Of a stretch of DNA of 64,000 bases, positions 1-9,462 are shown one piece after another (positions within the stretch are counted from its first letter, which is position 1; every line of letters starts with the position of its first letter). Location: contig CAZSVU010000002.1 in assembly GCA_964610275.1 (NCBI GenBank), positions 1 to 64,000 on the forward strand. Reading direction: 5' to 3'. The notes under the pieces are model-generated. The model searched no databases. It had not been told where the DNA came from and saw only the letters and a program-made list of their open reading frames with translations. The DNA comes from JAFGBI01 sp964610275. Lineage in GTDB: Bacteria > Myxococcota_A > Polyangia > Polyangiales > Polyangiaceae. A program made the position numbers and the translations under genes.

Positions 1-68
1 ACGCCCCGACCCAAGCCCACGCCCCGACCCATCGGTGGTGGCGAGATCGTGAATCCGTGGGATTGACG

Positions 69-91
69 GCGCCCGAGCAACGCTCGGGCGC
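69..91. repeat. Stem-loop repeat, family A copy 1
   Basis: Perfect 10-bp inverted repeat (GCGCCCGAGC at 69-78, GCTCGGGCGC at 82-91) with a 3-nt loop, AAC, followed by TCCTTCCCCAGCTCCGTCC. The 1-232 stretch upstream of cca holds this and a second identical copy, and no gene is visible in it. The stem, loop size and downstream tail resemble the copies near 43.5 kb. No T-run follows, so an intrinsic terminator is unlikely. It looks like a dispersed REP-like palindrome. Confidence 0.75.
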
Positions 92-129
92 TCCTTCCCC
101 AGCTCCGTCCACACCTGCTGCTGCCACCC

Positions 130-152
130 GCGCCCGAGCAACGCTCGGGCGC
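130..152. repeat. Stem-loop repeat, family A copy 2
   Basis: Identical stem and loop to the copy at 69-91 (arms 130-139 and 143-152, loop AAC), lying 61 bp downstream of it and again followed by TCCT. The two copies sit in tandem about 80 bp upstream of the cca start. Confidence 0.75.
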
Positions 153-232
153 TCCTCGACGCTTTCGTTCCCGGCGCATCCGTCGCTACACTCCACCCCG
201 ATCCGGTCAGCTCGCACTGACGCCTGAGCACG

Positions 233-1612
233 ATGTCCACCCCCGATCTCACGCAGCTCGAGCGTGCGGTGCCCGCCACCGTGCTCAGGCTCTGTCGGCG
301 CCTGCGTGACAAGGGATTCCGCGCTTGGCTGGTGGGGGGGTGCGTGCGCGACGAGCTGCTCCGCCGGTCGGACCAGAACTCGGCAGCCGAGCACGACTGG
401 GACCTGGCCACTGACGCGCGACCCGAGCAGGTTCGGAGCTGCTTTCGTCGGGTCATCCCCACGGGGATCCAGCACGGCACGGTCACAGTCCTGCTGGACG
501 GCGAGAGCTACGAGCTCACGACCCTGCGCGGGGAGACCACCTACACCGATGGCCGGCACCCGGACTCGGTCTATTTCGTCCGCGACCTCGATGCAGACTT
601 GGCCCGACGCGACTTCACCGTCAATGCGCTGGCCTATGAGCCCCTCGAGGGGACGCTGATCGATCCCCACGGCGGACACGCGGATCTCGAAGCCCGCCTG
701 CTCCGTGCGGTGGGGGATCCACGAGCACGATTCGGGGAAGACGGTCTACGCGTCCTGCGCGCAGCACGTTTCGCCGCAACCCTGGAGTTCGAGGTGGAGG
801 CACGCACCCTGGCCGCGATCGAGCCTTCGCTGCAGAGCTACCGTCGAGTCAGTCCCGAGCGTATTCGTGACGAATGGCTGAAGTGCCTGGTCGCACGGCA
901 ACCGAGCCGGGGCTATCGGATCATGCTGCACCACGGCATGCTCGCCGTGACGGCCCCAGAGCTCGCGGCGTGCGTGGGACGCCCGTCCGGAGCCCCCGGA
1001 GATGTGTGGGAGCACACCATGAGGTGTCTCGACACGTGCGGCAGAGACCCGCTGCTGCGCCTGGCGGCACTGCTTCACGACATCGGCAAGGCCCACGGGG
1101 AGGGATCGGCCACAGACGCTGACGGCGGCTTCTCCGGTCACGACGTGGTGGGCTCGGAGCTCGCCGCGCGACTCCTCCAGCGCCTGCGCTTCTCGAATCG
1201 CGAGCGCGACCAGGTGGTGGAAATGGTGGCTCACCACGTGGTCGGCTACGACCCGAGCTGGGACGATGCCGCACTCCGACGCTGGGTCTTTCGAGTCGGT
1301 CCCGCGCTCGTTCAACCGCTCTGCGAGCTGGGTCGAGCCGACGTCGAAGTCGGAGACTTCGAAGCGGCTCGCAGCCTCGGGGACGTCGACTCGCTCCGCA
1401 CACGCGCTGGGGAGCTCACGGCGAACGGGTTCCCATGCACGGTGCGGGATCTCGCCGTGAACGGCCACGACCTGATGGAGCACCTGGGAATGAAGCCGGG
1501 AAGCGAGCTGGGGCGTCTCCTGCGCGCGCTCCTGGACGAGGTCGTCGCAGACCCTGACCGCAACACCCGGCAGCGACTGCTCGCGCGTGCGGCCGAGTTG
1601 CGTAACGGCTGA
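233..1612 (+). CDS. cca: CCA tRNA nucleotidyltransferase with HD domain
   Basis: 459 aa. A class II nucleotidyltransferase that adds or repairs the 3' CCA end of tRNAs in the cytoplasm. The N-terminal head carries the family GG motif in LVGGCVRD (about residues 33-40) and the metal-binding DWD pair (D55, D57), followed by the RRDFTVNALAY and RVLRAARFAATL blocks typical of the family. A C-terminal HD domain (LLHDIGK, H282-D283) is present, as in bacterial CCA enzymes with phosphatase/phosphodiesterase activity. The ATG at 233 is the first start before the conserved head. The gene is convergent with ftsH, with about 22 bp between stops. A poly(A) polymerase of the same superfamily is a less likely alternative, because the HD domain favours CCA-adding. 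Confidence 0.9.
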   Translation: MSTPDLTQLERAVPATVLRLCRRLRDKGFRAWLVGGCVRDELLRRSDQNSAAEHDWDLATDARPEQVRSCFRRVIPTGIQHGTVTVLLDGESYELTTLRGETTYTDGRHPDSVYFVRDLDADLARRDFTVNALAYEPLEGTLIDPHGGHADLEARLLRAVGDPRARFGEDGLRVLRAARFAATLEFEVEARTLAAIEPSLQSYRRVSPERIRDEWLKCLVARQPSRGYRIMLHHGMLAVTAPELAACVGRPSGAPGDVWEHTMRCLDTCGRDPLLRLAALLHDIGKAHGEGSATDADGGFSGHDVVGSELAARLLQRLRFSNRERDQVVEMVAHHVVGYDPSWDDAALRRWVFRVGPALVQPLCELGRADVEVGDFEAARSLGDVDSLRTRAGELTANGFPCTVRDLAVNGHDLMEHLGMKPGSELGRLLRALLDEVVADPDRNTRQRLLARAAELRNG

Positions 1613-1634
1613 GGAACGATCCCAGGGCGGCGCC

Positions 1635-3579
1635 TCAGGCCGAGGGAGCGGGCTTCGGGGCTCCAAAAATGCTAGCCGGGCGCTTCTTTTCCTCGGCCGC
1701 CTTCTGCTTCTCACGCCAGGTGGGAATCACGACGCGCTCACGCTCGGGTAGCTCCCTGCCTTCGAGCGCCGCCTTGATCTCCTCAGAGTCGAGCGTCTCC
1801 CGCTCCAGCAGGGCCTCCGCCAGGCGGTCGAGCCGATCCTGGTTGGTCTCGACGACCCGTCGCGCCTCTCGATACTGCGATTCGATGATGGCGCGAACCT
1901 CGCGGTCGATGTCCCGGGCAGTCTCCTCCGAGAAGTCGTCCCGACGGGTGGCGATCTCTCGTCCCAAGAAGATGTTCTCGTCGGGATCGCCGTACGCGAC
2001 GGGACCGAGCTTCTCGCTCATACCATGCTCACACACCATACCTCGCGCCAACCGCGTCGCGCGCTTGATGTCATCCTGAGCGCCCGTGGTCACCTCCTTG
2101 AAGGCGACCTCCTCAGCCACCCGGCCTCCCAGCGCCATGGCGATCCGCGCCAGGGCCTGCTTCCTGGTCATCAGGTGCCGATCTTCCGTAGGCAGGAACA
2201 TGGTCACACCCAGTGCCGCCCCCCGGGGGATGATCGACACCTTGTGGACGGCGTCATTGCCCTCGACCAGCATCCCCACGAGGGTGTGTCCCGATTCGTG
2301 CCAGGCCGCAGTTCTCCTCTCCTGCTCGCTCATCACCATGCTGCGGCGTTCGCTCCCCATGAGGACTTTGTCCTTGGCGAGCTCGAAGTCCATCATGCTG
2401 ACGGCATCCTTGTCTTGCCGCGCCGCCAGCAGGGCCGCCTCGTTGACCAGATTCTCGAGATCCGCACCCACGAAGCCAGGGGTGCCCGCGGCGAGGATCT
2501 GCAAGTCCACGTCCGATGCCAGGGGCACCTTCTTGGTGTGAACGCCCAGTATACCGTCGCGACCCCGAATGTCGGGACGGGGCACGGTGATGCGCCGGTC
2601 GAACCGGCCCGGGCGCAAGATGGCCGGNNNNNNNNNNCAGCACGTCGGGCCGGTTGGTGGCGGCGATGATGATGACGCCCTCGTTCGACTCGAAGCCGTC
2701 CATCTCCACGAGCAGCTGATTGAGCGTCTGCTCGCGCTCATCGTGACCGCCGCCTAGACCGGCACCCCGATGGCGACCGACCGCGTCGATCTCATCGATG
2801 AAGATGATGCAGGGCGCGTGCTTCTTGCCCTGTTCGAAGAGGTCACGGACGCGGCTGGCACCCACTCCCACAAACATCTCGACAAAGTCGGACCCAGAAA
2901 TGCTGAAGAACGGCACGCCAGCCTCACCGGCGATCGCACGTGCCAGGAGTGTCTTGCCGGTCCCCGGCGGGCCCATCATCAGCACGCCCTTGGGAATGCG
3001 ACCGCCCAAGCGCTGGAACTTCTTGGGATCTTGCAGGAAGGCGATGATTTCCTCGAGCTCGTCCTTGGCCTCGTCGATCCCGGCGACGTCAGCGAACGTC
3101 ACCTTGTTCTGCGCCTCGTTCAAGAGGCGTGCACGGCTCTTGCCGAAGCTCATGGCCTTCCCACCGCCGGACTGCAGCTGGCGCATGAACAAGTAGAACA
3201 TGACCAACAAGAAGAGCATCGGCAGCACGATGGTCAACGTGGTGGTCAGGAAGGGACTGCCTTCGTCCTTCCGATATGTGACCTTGACTCCGTGCTTCAG
3301 CAGCGTCTCGACTACGTCGTCCTCGGCGGGCCCTACCGTGAACCCTGGCTCGGTCTGACCTTTTGCGGCGGGGTTGGCGATCTTGAACTTGTATTCGCGA
3401 TCCCTGATCTCGACGGCTTCGACGTGCTTCTGATCCTTGGGCGCGTTGACCAGCGCCATAAAATCGCTGAAGGGCATCTCCTGACGCTTCTGGCCATCCG
3501 GTCTGAGGAACTGCCAGATGGCCAGGAACGCGACGATCAGAACGACCCACAGCAAGAGGGTCCTGTGTGGCTGCTTCAT
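1635..3579 (-). CDS. ftsH: ATP-dependent zinc metalloprotease FtsH (interrupted by an assembly gap)
   Basis: Membrane-anchored AAA+ protease that degrades misfolded membrane proteins and regulators. N-terminal half: TM1 about residues 7-25, a periplasmic region, TM2 about 115-135, Walker A GPPGTGKT, Walker B IIFIDEIDAVG. C-terminal half: LRPGRFDR second region of homology and the zinc site HESGH (near residue 425 of the joined protein). The 10-N gap at 2628-2637 separates ...NRPDVL from PAILRPGRFDR, and the flanking halves lie in different frames. Joining them through a single Asp codon, the residue normally found there, gives 645 aa, close to E. coli FtsH (644). The gene is therefore probably intact. 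It follows tilS by 76 bp on the same strand, a common pairing. Confidence 0.93.
2628..2637. other. Assembly gap (10 N) inside ftsH
   Basis: Ten N bases. The ftsH reading frame differs by one base on the two sides, so ten cannot be the true length. The missing protein is probably a single residue, meaning about 3 bp. Confidence 0.95.
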
Positions 3580-3654
3580 CGAACCTCGAAACTCGAATAT
3601 GCCACCTGAAGCGCAGTCCGTCGATCCGCGGGAGGCGATGCGGGTCCCATTTAC

Positions 3655-4578
3655 TTAACCATCTCGGCGGCGTTTGGCAGCCCCCCGGCCACTCGATCGG
3701 CCCGCCGCCACATTTCGGGGCTCGTCGAGCGTGATTTTCCCGGTTCTGGGGTCCACGGCAATCTCACGCCCTCCGGGCAGCCGCACGCGCACGCCGGGCA
3801 GTCGCAGCCGACGGGCGCGCTGAATCTGCGCGGCGTGCTCGCGCCCGAGCGGGACGGGGTGACCACCGAAGTCGAGCAATTCCGGGGGAGCCGGCGCGTC
3901 GACCTGGTCGGCAAGGGCACACAGATGTTCAACCAGGTGCGGCGAGAGCGACTCCAACAGGGGCATGACCTCGCGGCGCACGCGGACCCTGAGGTAGCGC
4001 CGGTCCTGGTTGGAGGGGTCCTCAGTGTATGGCACCGCGTGACGGTGCAGGTGCGCGAGCACATCCGCGCGGCGCGCCCGGATCATCGGGCGGAGGAGCT
4101 TCTCGGCACGCGCCGGCAGCACGGCGAGGCCGCGGGGTCCCGCGCCTCGCAGCAGGCGCATGATCACCGTTTCTGCTCGGTCGTCTGCGTGGTGGCCAGT
4201 AGCTATCCAGTCTGCCCCGACTTGTGCTGCCGCGCGCCGCAGCGCGGCGTAACGCGCCGCTCGGGCGCGGGCCTGGAGATTACCGCCCGACTGCAACCTG
4301 AGGCTGGACTCGGAGTACTGGACCTGGCAGCGCTCGGCCCCGCTCCGTGCCAACTCCAGCTCGGCGGCGGCTTCCTGACGCAGACCATGGTTCACGCCGT
4401 GGGCAAACAGGATCAGTCCCATTCGGCCCCGGACACAAGCGAGCGCATGGAGAAGCGCAGCTGAATCACCGCCGCCAGAGACCGCGACCAGAATGCGGGC
4501 TCCTCGCGCAACGCTGCACTCCTCACGCAGCGTCCGCCGTACCCGCGTCAGCAGCGTGGGAGGGTGAGTGCGTGCCAT
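3655..4578 (-). CDS. tilS: tRNA(Ile)-lysidine synthase
   Basis: About 307 aa from the ATG at 4578. ATP-PPi synthetase that converts C34 of the AUA-decoding tRNA-Ile to lysidine. The P-loop SGGGDS lies in ILVAVSGGGDSAALLHAL. Other family blocks are HGVNHGLR, ATGHHADDRAETVIMRLLRG and PSNQDRRYLRVRVRREVMPLL. Like the Aquifex type it is short and lacks the long C-terminal extension of E. coli TilS. A GTG at 4632 could add 18 residues, but that extension is not conserved-looking and would run into the upstream small gene. It is probably co-transcribed with ftsH. Confidence 0.9.
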   Translation of the reverse strand: MARTHPPTLLTRVRRTLREECSVARGARILVAVSGGGDSAALLHALACVRGRMGLILFAHGVNHGLRQEAAAELELARSGAERCQVQYSESSLRLQSGGNLQARARAARYAALRRAAAQVGADWIATGHHADDRAETVIMRLLRGAGPRGLAVLPARAEKLLRPMIRARRADVLAHLHRHAVPYTEDPSNQDRRYLRVRVRREVMPLLESLSPHLVEHLCALADQVDAPAPPELLDFGGHPVPLGREHAAQIQRARRLRLPGVRVRLPGGREIAVDPRTGKITLDEPRNVAAGRSSGRGAAKRRRDG

Positions 4579-4625
4579 CGAAGAACCGCGCGCTTGCGAC
4601 CGCCCGGAGAGCTCCGGCGCGAGAG

Positions 4626-4820
4626 CTAGCACATTTCGAACATCTTGCAGAACACCAGCTGACCCAACGACTCGAGGTCACGACCACGGTGGGGCTCGGT
4701 GGGATATCCATTGGCGCAGGCAGGCTGCTCAGCGTCGAAGTGCTGACAGGACTCGCAGGTGAATCGCAGTGCGAATTGCTGTGCCTCCCGTCGCAACCGT
4801 TCATCCACCGTCGTGTTCAT
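4626..4820 (-). CDS. Small Cys-rich protein, possible metal-binding knuckle
   Basis: 64 aa starting at the ATG at 4820, which has GAGGG 7-8 nt upstream. The protein has a basic, helical N-terminus, then CESC, a Cys after HFDAEQPAC, and a C-terminal CKMFEMC. Five cysteines in a short acidic/aromatic context suggest a structural metal site (Zn or Fe-S), but I do not recognise a named family. A longer in-frame ORF extends to 5285 but overlaps the kinase gene, so the internal ATG with its RBS is preferred. It lies about 47 bp upstream of tilS and could be in the same transcript. Confidence 0.65.
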   Translation of the reverse strand: MNTTVDERLRREAQQFALRFTCESCQHFDAEQPACANGYPTEPHRGRDLESLGQLVFCKMFEMC

Positions 4821-4923
4821 GGGGCGCCCTCGGAGTGTCCATACCCCGCCCGTCCCGGTGCCGTCACGGGCAAACTCGGCGTGGCGGGGGAACGGGACGA
4901 CGCGGATTCTGTACGTCACCCGC

Positions 4924-6639
4924 TCAGACCGCCAGAAGCACAATCCAGGCCACCGCCAACGCAGTCGTCGCTGCAGCGAGCACGCGCAGCGGAACCCGCG
5001 GTCGCGAAGACCATCGCGCCCGGTGCGATGGCAAGGTTCGCGCCGCGTCGCGGCCCTCGCTAGCCCCACGCGAGTGCCGGCGCCCGCCCCGGTCCACGGG
5101 GCGACCGCGCGGTGACCCCGCGCCCGCGGACACAAGCCTCGGCGGAGCATCCGAAGCCCGGTGTCCCGCCGGCTCAGCCGTCGCACTGCGAGGCCGGAGC
5201 TTTGCGGGATCGTTCCGCCGCATGATGCGGGTAACGGCTTCGTCATCGTCACTGCCGTGCGCGGGGCCGACGACCGAGACCCCATGCCCGCCCCGCGCGC
5301 AGACGAACGAGGAGGACCGGCCGGGAAACGCTTGGCGCACCCTCGGTCGCGCAGCGGTCGCGTTCAGAGGATCGCCGGCACGAACCGTTGCACTATGCCC
5401 GCGCGGAGCAGTCTGCCCGTGACCACGAACGGGCACGAGCCAACTTGCCGAGCCCAGCGTGCTGCTCGGTTCCGCCGGGGCGCTCGAGCCGGCAGGGGGC
5501 GGTCGCGGTCCCGGTGGCGAGCACGGCCGCTGCGCCGCGGTGGTGGGCGAGGGCGATCGGAGTGCAATCCGCGCCGTGCGACTCGGCGGTTGGGTGGCCG
5601 GGGCGGGAGCCGACCTGAGCAACGCTTCACGCGCTCGCAGGTGGTGCGCCAGCACCTCGCGCACGTGCGCCGAGACCTCCTCGCAGCCAACCGGACTGGC
5701 GGCGCGCGCCCCGAACCTTCGCAGCGCGCGGGACAGCTCGCGTGCGTTCGGGATCCGTTGGTCACGGTGCTTCTGCAACGCGTCCAGCAGGATCGCCTCC
5801 AGCTCTGGAGGAAATCCCGGGAGCGACCGGGTCGGGCGAGGGACCCGACAAGCTTGCACGCGTTCCAAGGTCTCGAGCTCGGTTTCGCCGCGGAATAGCC
5901 GCTCGCCGGTGGTTAGCTCCCACAAGACGATCCCCAGCGCGAACACGTCTGCCCGGCGGTCCAGGGGGCGACCCCGAATCTGTTCCGGGCTCATGTACGC
6001 GAGCTTCCCCTTCAGCGTCCCCACCCGGGTGGAGGCGAGGCGGCCCGCCCCGGTGGCGATTCCGAAGTCGACCATCTTGGCCGTACCGTCGTAGGTGACG
6101 AAGATGTTGTGCGGGGAGACGTCTCGGTGCACCAGGTTGAGCAACGAACCGTCGTGACCGCGTAGCTCGTGAGCGGCATGGAGTCCTTCGGCGGCGTCAG
6201 CGATGAGCCGAGCGGCCAGATACGGGTCCAGGGCTCTCCCTCCTCGCTCGGCGTTCGCGCAAATCAACTCGTGCAGCGGCTCGCCGTGCAGGTACTCCAT
6301 CGCCAGCCAGTACGTGCGCCGGTATCGACCCAGCTCGAACACCTGGGCCACGTACGGGTGCGAAATTCGGGCAGCCACCCGGGCCTCATCCAGAAACATC
6401 CTGACGAACGTGTCGTCGCCAGCGAGGTGACGGTGAATCCGCTTGATGGCCACCCATTTCCGGAAGCCGCCAGGACCGTCCAAGTACGCCAGGTGAACCC
6501 GGGCCATGCCTCCCACCCCGATCTCCCCAACGATGGCGTAGCGGGCAAGACCGTCACCCCTACCGTGCTGGAACCGCGCCGCGTCGCGTCGATCTCCGGC
6601 GGGACTCTGTGACGGCAAACCTGATTTCACCTTCACCAT
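4924..6639 (-). CDS. Hanks-type Ser/Thr protein kinase, tail-anchored
   Basis: 571 aa. Kinase domain about residues 33-310: Gly-rich loop GEIGVGGMARV, the catalytic lysine in VAIKRIH, catalytic loop HRDVSPHN (the S-P-H-N form common in myxobacterial kinases), VDFGIA, and MSPEQIRGRPLDRRADVFALG. All key catalytic residues are present, so it should be active. The next ~240 residues are Ala/Pro/Arg/Ser-rich and look disordered. A hydrophobic stretch at the very C-terminus (about 552-571, ending IVLLAV) could act as a single membrane anchor with no external domain beyond it. It is transcribed alone, divergent from nothing obvious, about 100 bp upstream of the small Cys gene. Confidence 0.9.
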   Translation of the reverse strand: MVKVKSGLPSQSPAGDRRDAARFQHGRGDGLARYAIVGEIGVGGMARVHLAYLDGPGGFRKWVAIKRIHRHLAGDDTFVRMFLDEARVAARISHPYVAQVFELGRYRRTYWLAMEYLHGEPLHELICANAERGGRALDPYLAARLIADAAEGLHAAHELRGHDGSLLNLVHRDVSPHNIFVTYDGTAKMVDFGIATGAGRLASTRVGTLKGKLAYMSPEQIRGRPLDRRADVFALGIVLWELTTGERLFRGETELETLERVQACRVPRPTRSLPGFPPELEAILLDALQKHRDQRIPNARELSRALRRFGARAASPVGCEEVSAHVREVLAHHLRAREALLRSAPAPATQPPSRTARIALRSPSPTTAAQRPCSPPGPRPPPAGSSAPAEPSSTLGSASWLVPVRGHGQTAPRGHSATVRAGDPLNATAARPRVRQAFPGRSSSFVCARGGHGVSVVGPAHGSDDDEAVTRIMRRNDPAKLRPRSATAEPAGHRASDAPPRLVSAGAGSPRGRPVDRGGRRHSRGASEGRDAARTLPSHRARWSSRPRVPLRVLAAATTALAVAWIVLLAV

Positions 6640-6781
6640 TTCTTGGCTTGTTCGGACGGTCGACCACCAGAACAGGTCTGGCGTCCGAGCGTCCCGGTAC
6701 CCATCCCCGTATCGACTCGCGGCCGATCCAGTTGCGTCCTAACCGCAGTCGGAGCCGAGTTGGTCGCAGCCGAGCCCGAGC

Positions 6782-7417
6782 TCAGGGAAAAGGCTGCGCC
6801 GGCTGGCCGCGCTGAAAGAAGAACCTGAAGTGTCCGCTGACCGAGCTGGTGGTCGCGGCGTCGACCGAACCGTCTGCAGCCATCTCCCGAGGATCCGCAA
6901 ACGTCGCCTCGAAGTCGGCGTCGGTCAGCCTATCCGCAGCCTCGGACTCGTTCGGATCGCCGCTAAAGAGCGAGTTGAAGGTGATGGTACCGCTCATGGC
7001 GTACACCGTCCCATTCTCGGCATGGCAAGTGTCGTGGAGGTACAGACCGAGACTGACCTGAGCCGGCTCGGCACCATTCGAGACCGGCATTCCATAGGGT
7101 GCGACTCCAGGAGGCAGGCCAACCGGAATGGATTGGCCCAGGCCGCCGTCACGTATTCCAGCCAGGTCACTGACCACGACGGTGAGTCCGTCCGACACTT
7201 CTTGCAGGTTGTCCCCGCGCTGCACTCGTATCAGTAGCGACTCCTCGCGATATGGGTTCGCGCCGAAGAACGTTGGCCGCAGGTTGAACGGACCGTTCCA
7301 GCAATCCTCGATGTACAGACGGTCGCTTCGAACCCAGCCCTCCCCCTCCCCCGTGGTACACGCTCCGCAGAGAACGCACAGGACGCCCGCGATCCACCAG
7401 CGCAACGGTCCGTTCAT
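6782..7417 (-). CDS. Putative lipoprotein of unknown function
   Basis: 211 aa from the ATG at 7417. The start is fixed by an ATGA overlap with the mnmA stop and by a lipoprotein signal that begins there: MNGPLRWWIAGVLCVLCGAC, with the lipobox Cys at residue 20. The mature part has a few Cys residues, a patch giving predicted beta structure, and VSGHFRFFFQRG near the end. I do not recognise a family. Translational coupling to mnmA means it is made with a tRNA-modifying enzyme, but no functional link follows from that. Confidence 0.75.
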   Translation of the reverse strand: MNGPLRWWIAGVLCVLCGACTTGEGEGWVRSDRLYIEDCWNGPFNLRPTFFGANPYREESLLIRVQRGDNLQEVSDGLTVVVSDLAGIRDGGLGQSIPVGLPPGVAPYGMPVSNGAEPAQVSLGLYLHDTCHAENGTVYAMSGTITFNSLFSGDPNESEAADRLTDADFEATFADPREMAADGSVDAATTSSVSGHFRFFFQRGQPAQPFP

Positions 7418-8511
7418 GCCGAGCCTCCCGGTGCTCCGACGGCGGAAACCGGGCAGCGGATCCTGCCCCCACCCAACACCCGATCCCCCGCGTAGAAGAC
7501 GGCAAACTGCCCGGGGACCACGGCCGTGACGGGCTCCTCGAACGTTACCCGCAATCGCCCGGCACTGGCTCCGCAGATGCGGCAACGGTGCGGTTCGCCG
7601 CGGTAGCGAACGACCACGTCGCAGCTCAGCGGAAGCCCGACGTCATCGGCCAGCGCCACCTGCTCCAGCTCCGCGCCGGTTGCCTCGATCTCGGCTCGGT
7701 TTCCCAGCCGGACGGTGTGGGTCACGGGGTCGATGCCCACGACGAATACGCGCTCTCCCAGAGCGACACCCAGATTCCTGCGCTGACCCAGGGTGAACCC
7801 GTGGATGCCAGCATGCGTGCCAATCTGCCTCCCCTTCGAGTCGACGATGGGCCCAGGTCGAACTCGTCCCTCCGCATGCTCGGCCACGAACCGATCATAG
7901 CGGCCCGTGGGGACAAAACACAGCTCGTGGCTTTCCCCCTTGCCCGCACCCACGAGCCCGAGGCTCCGCGCCTCGGCACGGACCTCGCGCTTGGTGGCGT
8001 CGCCGAGGGGAAACCGAAGACGCGCCACAGTTTCGGGGCCCAGCATGTGGAGGAAGTAGCTCTGATCCTTTGCCAAATCGCGCCCGCGATGCAGCCGCGG
8101 CTGGCCAGACACCGTTTCGACGCGTGCGTAGTGACCGGTCGCGACGAGCATCGCCCCCAACCGGTCGCCGAGCCGAAGCAACTCCGGAATCTTGATCTGT
8201 CGATTGCAGTCGACACAGGGGCTCGGAGTCTGGCCGCGCAAGTAGCCGTCGACGAATGGCTGAACGATGCGCTCTCGAAACAGCTCGCGTCGATCGAATG
8301 CGTAGTGCGCAATGCCCAGCTGCTCCCCAACGCGACGGGCGTCGTGAACGTCCTCCGGAGCACAGCACCGCCCATGAACCGAGCCATCGTCGGGATAGTC
8401 CCACAGGTGCAGTGTCACCCCGACGACGTCGAACCCTTCGGCAACCAAGCGCGCCGCAGCCACCGACGAGTCGACGCCACCGCTCATCGCCACCAGCACA
8501 CGCTGAGTCAT
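7414..8511 (-). CDS. mnmA: tRNA-specific 2-thiouridylase MnmA
   Basis: 365 aa. Transfers sulfur to U34 of tRNA-Lys, -Glu and -Gln. PP-loop motif SGGVDSS at residues 10-16. The catalytic Cys pair is seen in PCVDCN and in HELCFVP. Further family blocks are ATGHYARV, KDQSYFLHML and GFTLGQRRNLGVALGE, and the C-terminal beta barrel is complete. The ATG at 8511 (MTQRVLVAMSGG) gives the usual length; a TTG at 8547 would add 12 unconserved residues. The stop overlaps the start of the following lipoprotein gene (ATGA). Confidence 0.95.
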   Translation of the reverse strand: MTQRVLVAMSGGVDSSVAAARLVAEGFDVVGVTLHLWDYPDDGSVHGRCCAPEDVHDARRVGEQLGIAHYAFDRRELFRERIVQPFVDGYLRGQTPSPCVDCNRQIKIPELLRLGDRLGAMLVATGHYARVETVSGQPRLHRGRDLAKDQSYFLHMLGPETVARLRFPLGDATKREVRAEARSLGLVGAGKGESHELCFVPTGRYDRFVAEHAEGRVRPGPIVDSKGRQIGTHAGIHGFTLGQRRNLGVALGERVFVVGIDPVTHTVRLGNRAEIEATGAELEQVALADDVGLPLSCDVVVRYRGEPHRCRICGASAGRLRVTFEEPVTAVVPGQFAVFYAGDRVLGGGRIRCPVSAVGAPGGSA

Positions 8512-8622
8512 GGACCGGAGTAAGGAGCCCCAGGCTCCCACCGTCAAGCTCGCAAGGGAAGGAGCGCGTCACCGGCGCTCCTCCAGGTGCGGAAACGATT
8601 GGAGGGGACCAGACTCCCCGAT

Positions 8623-9333
8623 TCAGCCGGCGGCGCCACGCAGACGCTTGGACAGACGCTTGATGGCGCGGGTGTGCAGCCGACTCGCCCAGGATTTGCT
8701 GAGGCCCAGGTCTTGTGCGACCGCGTCGAATCGCTCGCCGTCGAGGTAGTGCCGGCGCACCAACTCCGCTTCCTGTGGAGCCAACTCATCGATGGCGGCC
8801 CGTACCAGGGCCAACAGCTCAGCCCGAGCCGTCGCCGACTCCGGGTCGTCCGAGGTCACGAGTGTCGTGAGCTCTCCGTCCTCACCGCGAGCAGCCCCCG
8901 TCACCAGTCCGACCGCCATGGCGGTCGCCATGCCCGCCAGGTGTTCAGCCAGTGCTCTTTCAGCTTCGACCGGAGAATGTCCGGGTGGCGGCGGCGAATG
9001 CGCATCTTCGGCGGCGCCCTCGCTGAATCGATCCCCGGCAGCCAACGCGGTGAGCCGCTCGTAGGTACGCCGAGGCAGCCGCGCCTGCGACCTCACGCCA
9101 TCGATGATGGCTCCGCGCACGCGGTAGTTCGCATAGGCTCGAAACGGGACACCCCGCGCGGCGTCGTAGCGTCGGGCCGCGTCAAGCAGGCCCTCGCGCC
9201 CGTAGCTCAAGAGCTCCTCCAACTCCAGGTTTTGGCCGATTGCACGGCCAACCTGGCGCGCGACGATATCCACCAGGTCGAGCGTCGCGTTGAACCGCTC
9301 CATCACCTCCCGGGAGTCCTTCGCTCGATCCAC
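8623..9333 (-). CDS. FliA/WhiG-type alternative sigma factor
   Basis: 236 aa if started at the GTG at 9333; 226 aa from the ATG at 9303, which has GGAGG only 2 nt away. Group 3 sigma-70 factor. Region 2 is seen in LLSYGREGLLDAARRYD and VPFRAYANYRVRGAIIDGVR, close to the FliA signature. Region 3 is shortened and Pro-rich around SPPPPGHSP. Region 4 has LAPQEAELVRRHYLDGERFDAVAQDLGLSKSWASRLHTRAIKRL, a helix-turn-helix for the -35 element. No flagellar genes are visible, so a motility role cannot be assumed; a developmental or envelope regulon is equally possible. It is divergent from the CPBP gene. Confidence 0.85.
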   Translation of the reverse strand: MDRAKDSREVMERFNATLDLVDIVARQVGRAIGQNLELEELLSYGREGLLDAARRYDAARGVPFRAYANYRVRGAIIDGVRSQARLPRRTYERLTALAAGDRFSEGAAEDAHSPPPPGHSPVEAERALAEHLAGMATAMAVGLVTGAARGEDGELTTLVTSDDPESATARAELLALVRAAIDELAPQEAELVRRHYLDGERFDAVAQDLGLSKSWASRLHTRAIKRLSKRLRGAAG

Positions 9334-9462
9334 GGCGAAGCGGAATCTACCTCGGATGGGCGGCGCCCGATAGGAGCAGGATCAGCGTTCCGCAGCGTCC
9401 CAGGCAGCCTGCGCGCGCTGCAGGTGCGTGAGCGTCCCTGCCGTGCCATAGTGGCGCTGACC

